This document shows, piece after piece, positions 62,663-64,000 of a stretch of 64,000 nt of DNA (positions are counted from its first letter, which is position 1; each line of letters begins with the position of its first letter). The position numbers were made by a program, and so were the translations under genes. This stretch comes from Streptomyces jumonjinensis (GTDB taxonomy: Bacteria; Actinomycetota; Actinomycetes; Streptomycetales; Streptomycetaceae): positions 117,688-181,687 of the forward strand of contig NZ_VCLA01000145.1 in assembly GCF_009600885.1 (NCBI RefSeq), written 5' to 3'. A model generated the notes under the pieces. That model was not told the origin of the DNA. It was given only the letters and a program-made list of their open reading frames with translations, and searched no databases.

Positions 62663-63919
62663 TCACCCTGCCGGGTCCGCGGCATGGCGCGGGACCGTCC
62701 ACGACGCGTGGGCGTTGACCTGGGCCACGGTGGACCGGGCCAGCTCTCTGTAGCGGGTCGCGATCTCCTCGGCCTGCCCGGCGGGCAGCGCCCCGCCGTG
62801 GTCCGCGGCTCGCGCGATGATCTCTTCCGGTCCCAGGTCCCGGTTGGCCAGCACGACCGCGTTGACGGTCGGCCGGCGCATCCGGTCGTAGCGGCGGAGC
62901 GCGGCCACAGGGTCGTTCTCCCGGGCCAGACACCAGGCCAGTACCCGGGTGTCGACGACGGACTGCGATCCGCCGTTCATGCCCATCGGGAACATCGGGT
63001 GTGCGGCGTCGCCGAGCAGGGCGACCCGTCCGAAGCTCCACCGCGGCAGGGGGGCGCGGTCGAGCATCGGATACTCGAAGATCGCCGAGGAGCGGTCGAC
63101 CAGCGTCGCCAGGTCGATCCACGGCAGGTCCCAGCCCGACAGCCCGGCGCGGGCCTCCGCCGTCGTGACGCGACGGCTGGCGCCGTCCGGAGCCGGGGCG
63201 GACGGCCCGTGCCGTACCTCCAGCACCCAGTTCATCAAGGCTTCGCCGCCCTCGGTCGCCGGGTCCTCGATCGGGTACGCGACGAACTTCGCGCCAGGGG
63301 TGCCGCCGGCCACCACGATCGAACGGCCGTCGAGGACGTGCGGGTACCGTGCGACCCCGCGCCACATGTGGACGCCGTTCCAGTTCGAGGGGCCCTCGCC
63401 CGGGTAGAGCTGGGTGCGGACCGCGGAGTCGATGCCGTCGGAGCCGATCAGCACATCGGCGTCCTCGACCGTCGAAGCGCCGCTCGCCCGGTCCAGGAAG
63501 TGGGCCCGGACACCGCCCGCGGTCTGCTCGAACCGCTGGAACAGCCGGCCGGTGCGGACCGAGCCCGGCCCCAGCCGCTCAAGCACCGCCGTCAGCAGCA
63601 GCATCTGCAGACGCCCGCGGTGCACGGAGTACTGCGGCCAGTGGTAGCCGGCCGCGAGCCCGATCGGCTCCTCCCACACCGCCTCGCCCGTCCGGTCGCG
63701 GTAGCTCAGCCGATCCGGGGGCAGCGCGATGGAGGCCAGTTCACCGGCCAGGCCGAGCTCGGCGAGTTCCCGGACGGCGTGCGGCAGCAGGTTGATCCCC
63801 ACGCCGACCGCCTCGACAGCCCGCGCCGCTTCGCACACCTGCGGCGCGAAGCCGGCGGCATGCAGGCTCAGGGCGCAGGTCAACCCGGCTATGCCCCCGC
63901 CCACGACGATCACTCTCAT
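62663..63919 (-). CDS. FAD-dependent monooxygenase, PhzS-like
   Basis: This 418-residue flavoprotein has GGGIAG at residues 7-12, the aromatic-hydroxylase mark GSDGIDSAVR near 165, and GDAAHPMFPMGMNGGSQ near 301. It closely follows PhzS (phenazine-1-carboxylate monooxygenase) in landmarks such as VGINLLPHAVRELAELG, PQYSVHRGRLQM and MNWVLEVRHG. PhzS makes pyocyanin by hydroxylation and decarboxylation of a methylated phenazine acid; related proteins act on many aromatics. No phenazine genes are in view. The ATG at 63919 is preceded by GGACAGGCGG. The last 80 bases of the window to the right hold nothing I can assign. Confidence 0.85.
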   Translation of the reverse strand: MRVIVVGGGIAGLTCALSLHAAGFAPQVCEAARAVEAVGVGINLLPHAVRELAELGLAGELASIALPPDRLSYRDRTGEAVWEEPIGLAAGYHWPQYSVHRGRLQMLLLTAVLERLGPGSVRTGRLFQRFEQTAGGVRAHFLDRASGASTVEDADVLIGSDGIDSAVRTQLYPGEGPSNWNGVHMWRGVARYPHVLDGRSIVVAGGTPGAKFVAYPIEDPATEGGEALMNWVLEVRHGPSAPAPDGASRRVTTAEARAGLSGWDLPWIDLATLVDRSSAIFEYPMLDRAPLPRWSFGRVALLGDAAHPMFPMGMNGGSQSVVDTRVLAWCLARENDPVAALRRYDRMRRPTVNAVVLANRDLGPEEIIARAADHGGALPAGQAEEIATRYRELARSTVAQVNAHASWTVPRHAADPAG

Positions 63920-64000
63920 CCGCCTGTCCCTGCCTCTCGCCCACGACGCGCTGCTCGTCGCCCAAGAGGACGACCTCCTCCGCCTGGTAACCCCAGCGGC

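Noticed and set aside
59001..63365. A 1454-codon open frame on the minus strand across the protease gene
   Set aside because: It is antisense to the subtilisin-like protease with its intact triad, and runs into the monooxygenase gene. It shows only low-complexity Gly/Arg sequence.

Overview
The window looks like a piece of a Streptomyces-type actinomycete chromosome. It is very GC-rich, uses many GTG and TTG starts, couples neighbouring genes through ATGA/GTGA overlaps, and almost never uses the leucine codon TTA (three in-frame cases found).

Left flank (1-6462): a PadR regulator with a membrane partner; a HAL/PAL-fold ammonia-lyase homologue whose MIO-forming tripeptide is altered; and, divergent from it, a four-gene osmoprotectant ABC transporter (ATPase, two permeases, lipoprotein).

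Core (7100-28367): an indolocarbazole gene cluster of the staurosporine type. It has a LuxR/LAL regulator (staR); dTDP-sugar genes staA, staB, staJ, staK and staE; the N-glycosyltransferase staG and second C-N bond P450 staN; the aglycone set staO, staD, staP and staC; and methyltransferases staMA and staMB. StaO/StaD join two tryptophan-derived units into chromopyrrolic acid, and StaP/StaC convert it to the aglycone. StaC carries the two residues that mark K252c (staurosporinone) formers. StaG and StaN then bond the sugar twice. No sugar aminotransferase (staI) is present; a 29-codon ORF with a good RBS sits between staK and staE, so the predicted product is a staurosporine analogue without the amino group unless the enzyme is encoded elsewhere. 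staN has a TTA codon, which suggests bldA control.

Middle (28460-41136): a large SARP/AfsR-type regulator divergent from an imine-reductase-like gene, with 11-bp direct repeats between them; a secreted lipase; a methyltransferase; a four-gene cassette (PIG-L deacetylase, PIG-L-like/NodS-like fusion, ABC-2 ATPase and permease) that resembles the logic of Nod-factor tailoring and export; and a secreted TNT-type NAD glycohydrolase followed by a small possible immunity gene.

41245-47808: an orphan N6-adenine DNA methylase with a helix-turn-helix N-terminus; divergent from it a tightly coupled three-gene operon (93-aa protein, HD-domain protein, TTA-containing 504-aa protein of unknown function), the best candidate here for an undescribed system; then two decayed genes, a truncated HTTM membrane protein and a serine hydrolase that has lost its active-site serine.

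Right flank (48011-64000): a DUF1684 gene and dipeptide-type ABC transporter operon, a lactate permease, a small protein and TetR regulator with a clear palindromic operator, a TPR protein, a pirin, a large secreted subtilisin-like protease and a PhzS-like flavin monooxygenase. Several intergenic gaps carry degenerate tandem repeats of different unit lengths (10 to 27 bp). No rRNA, tRNA, CRISPR array or insertion sequence was seen.
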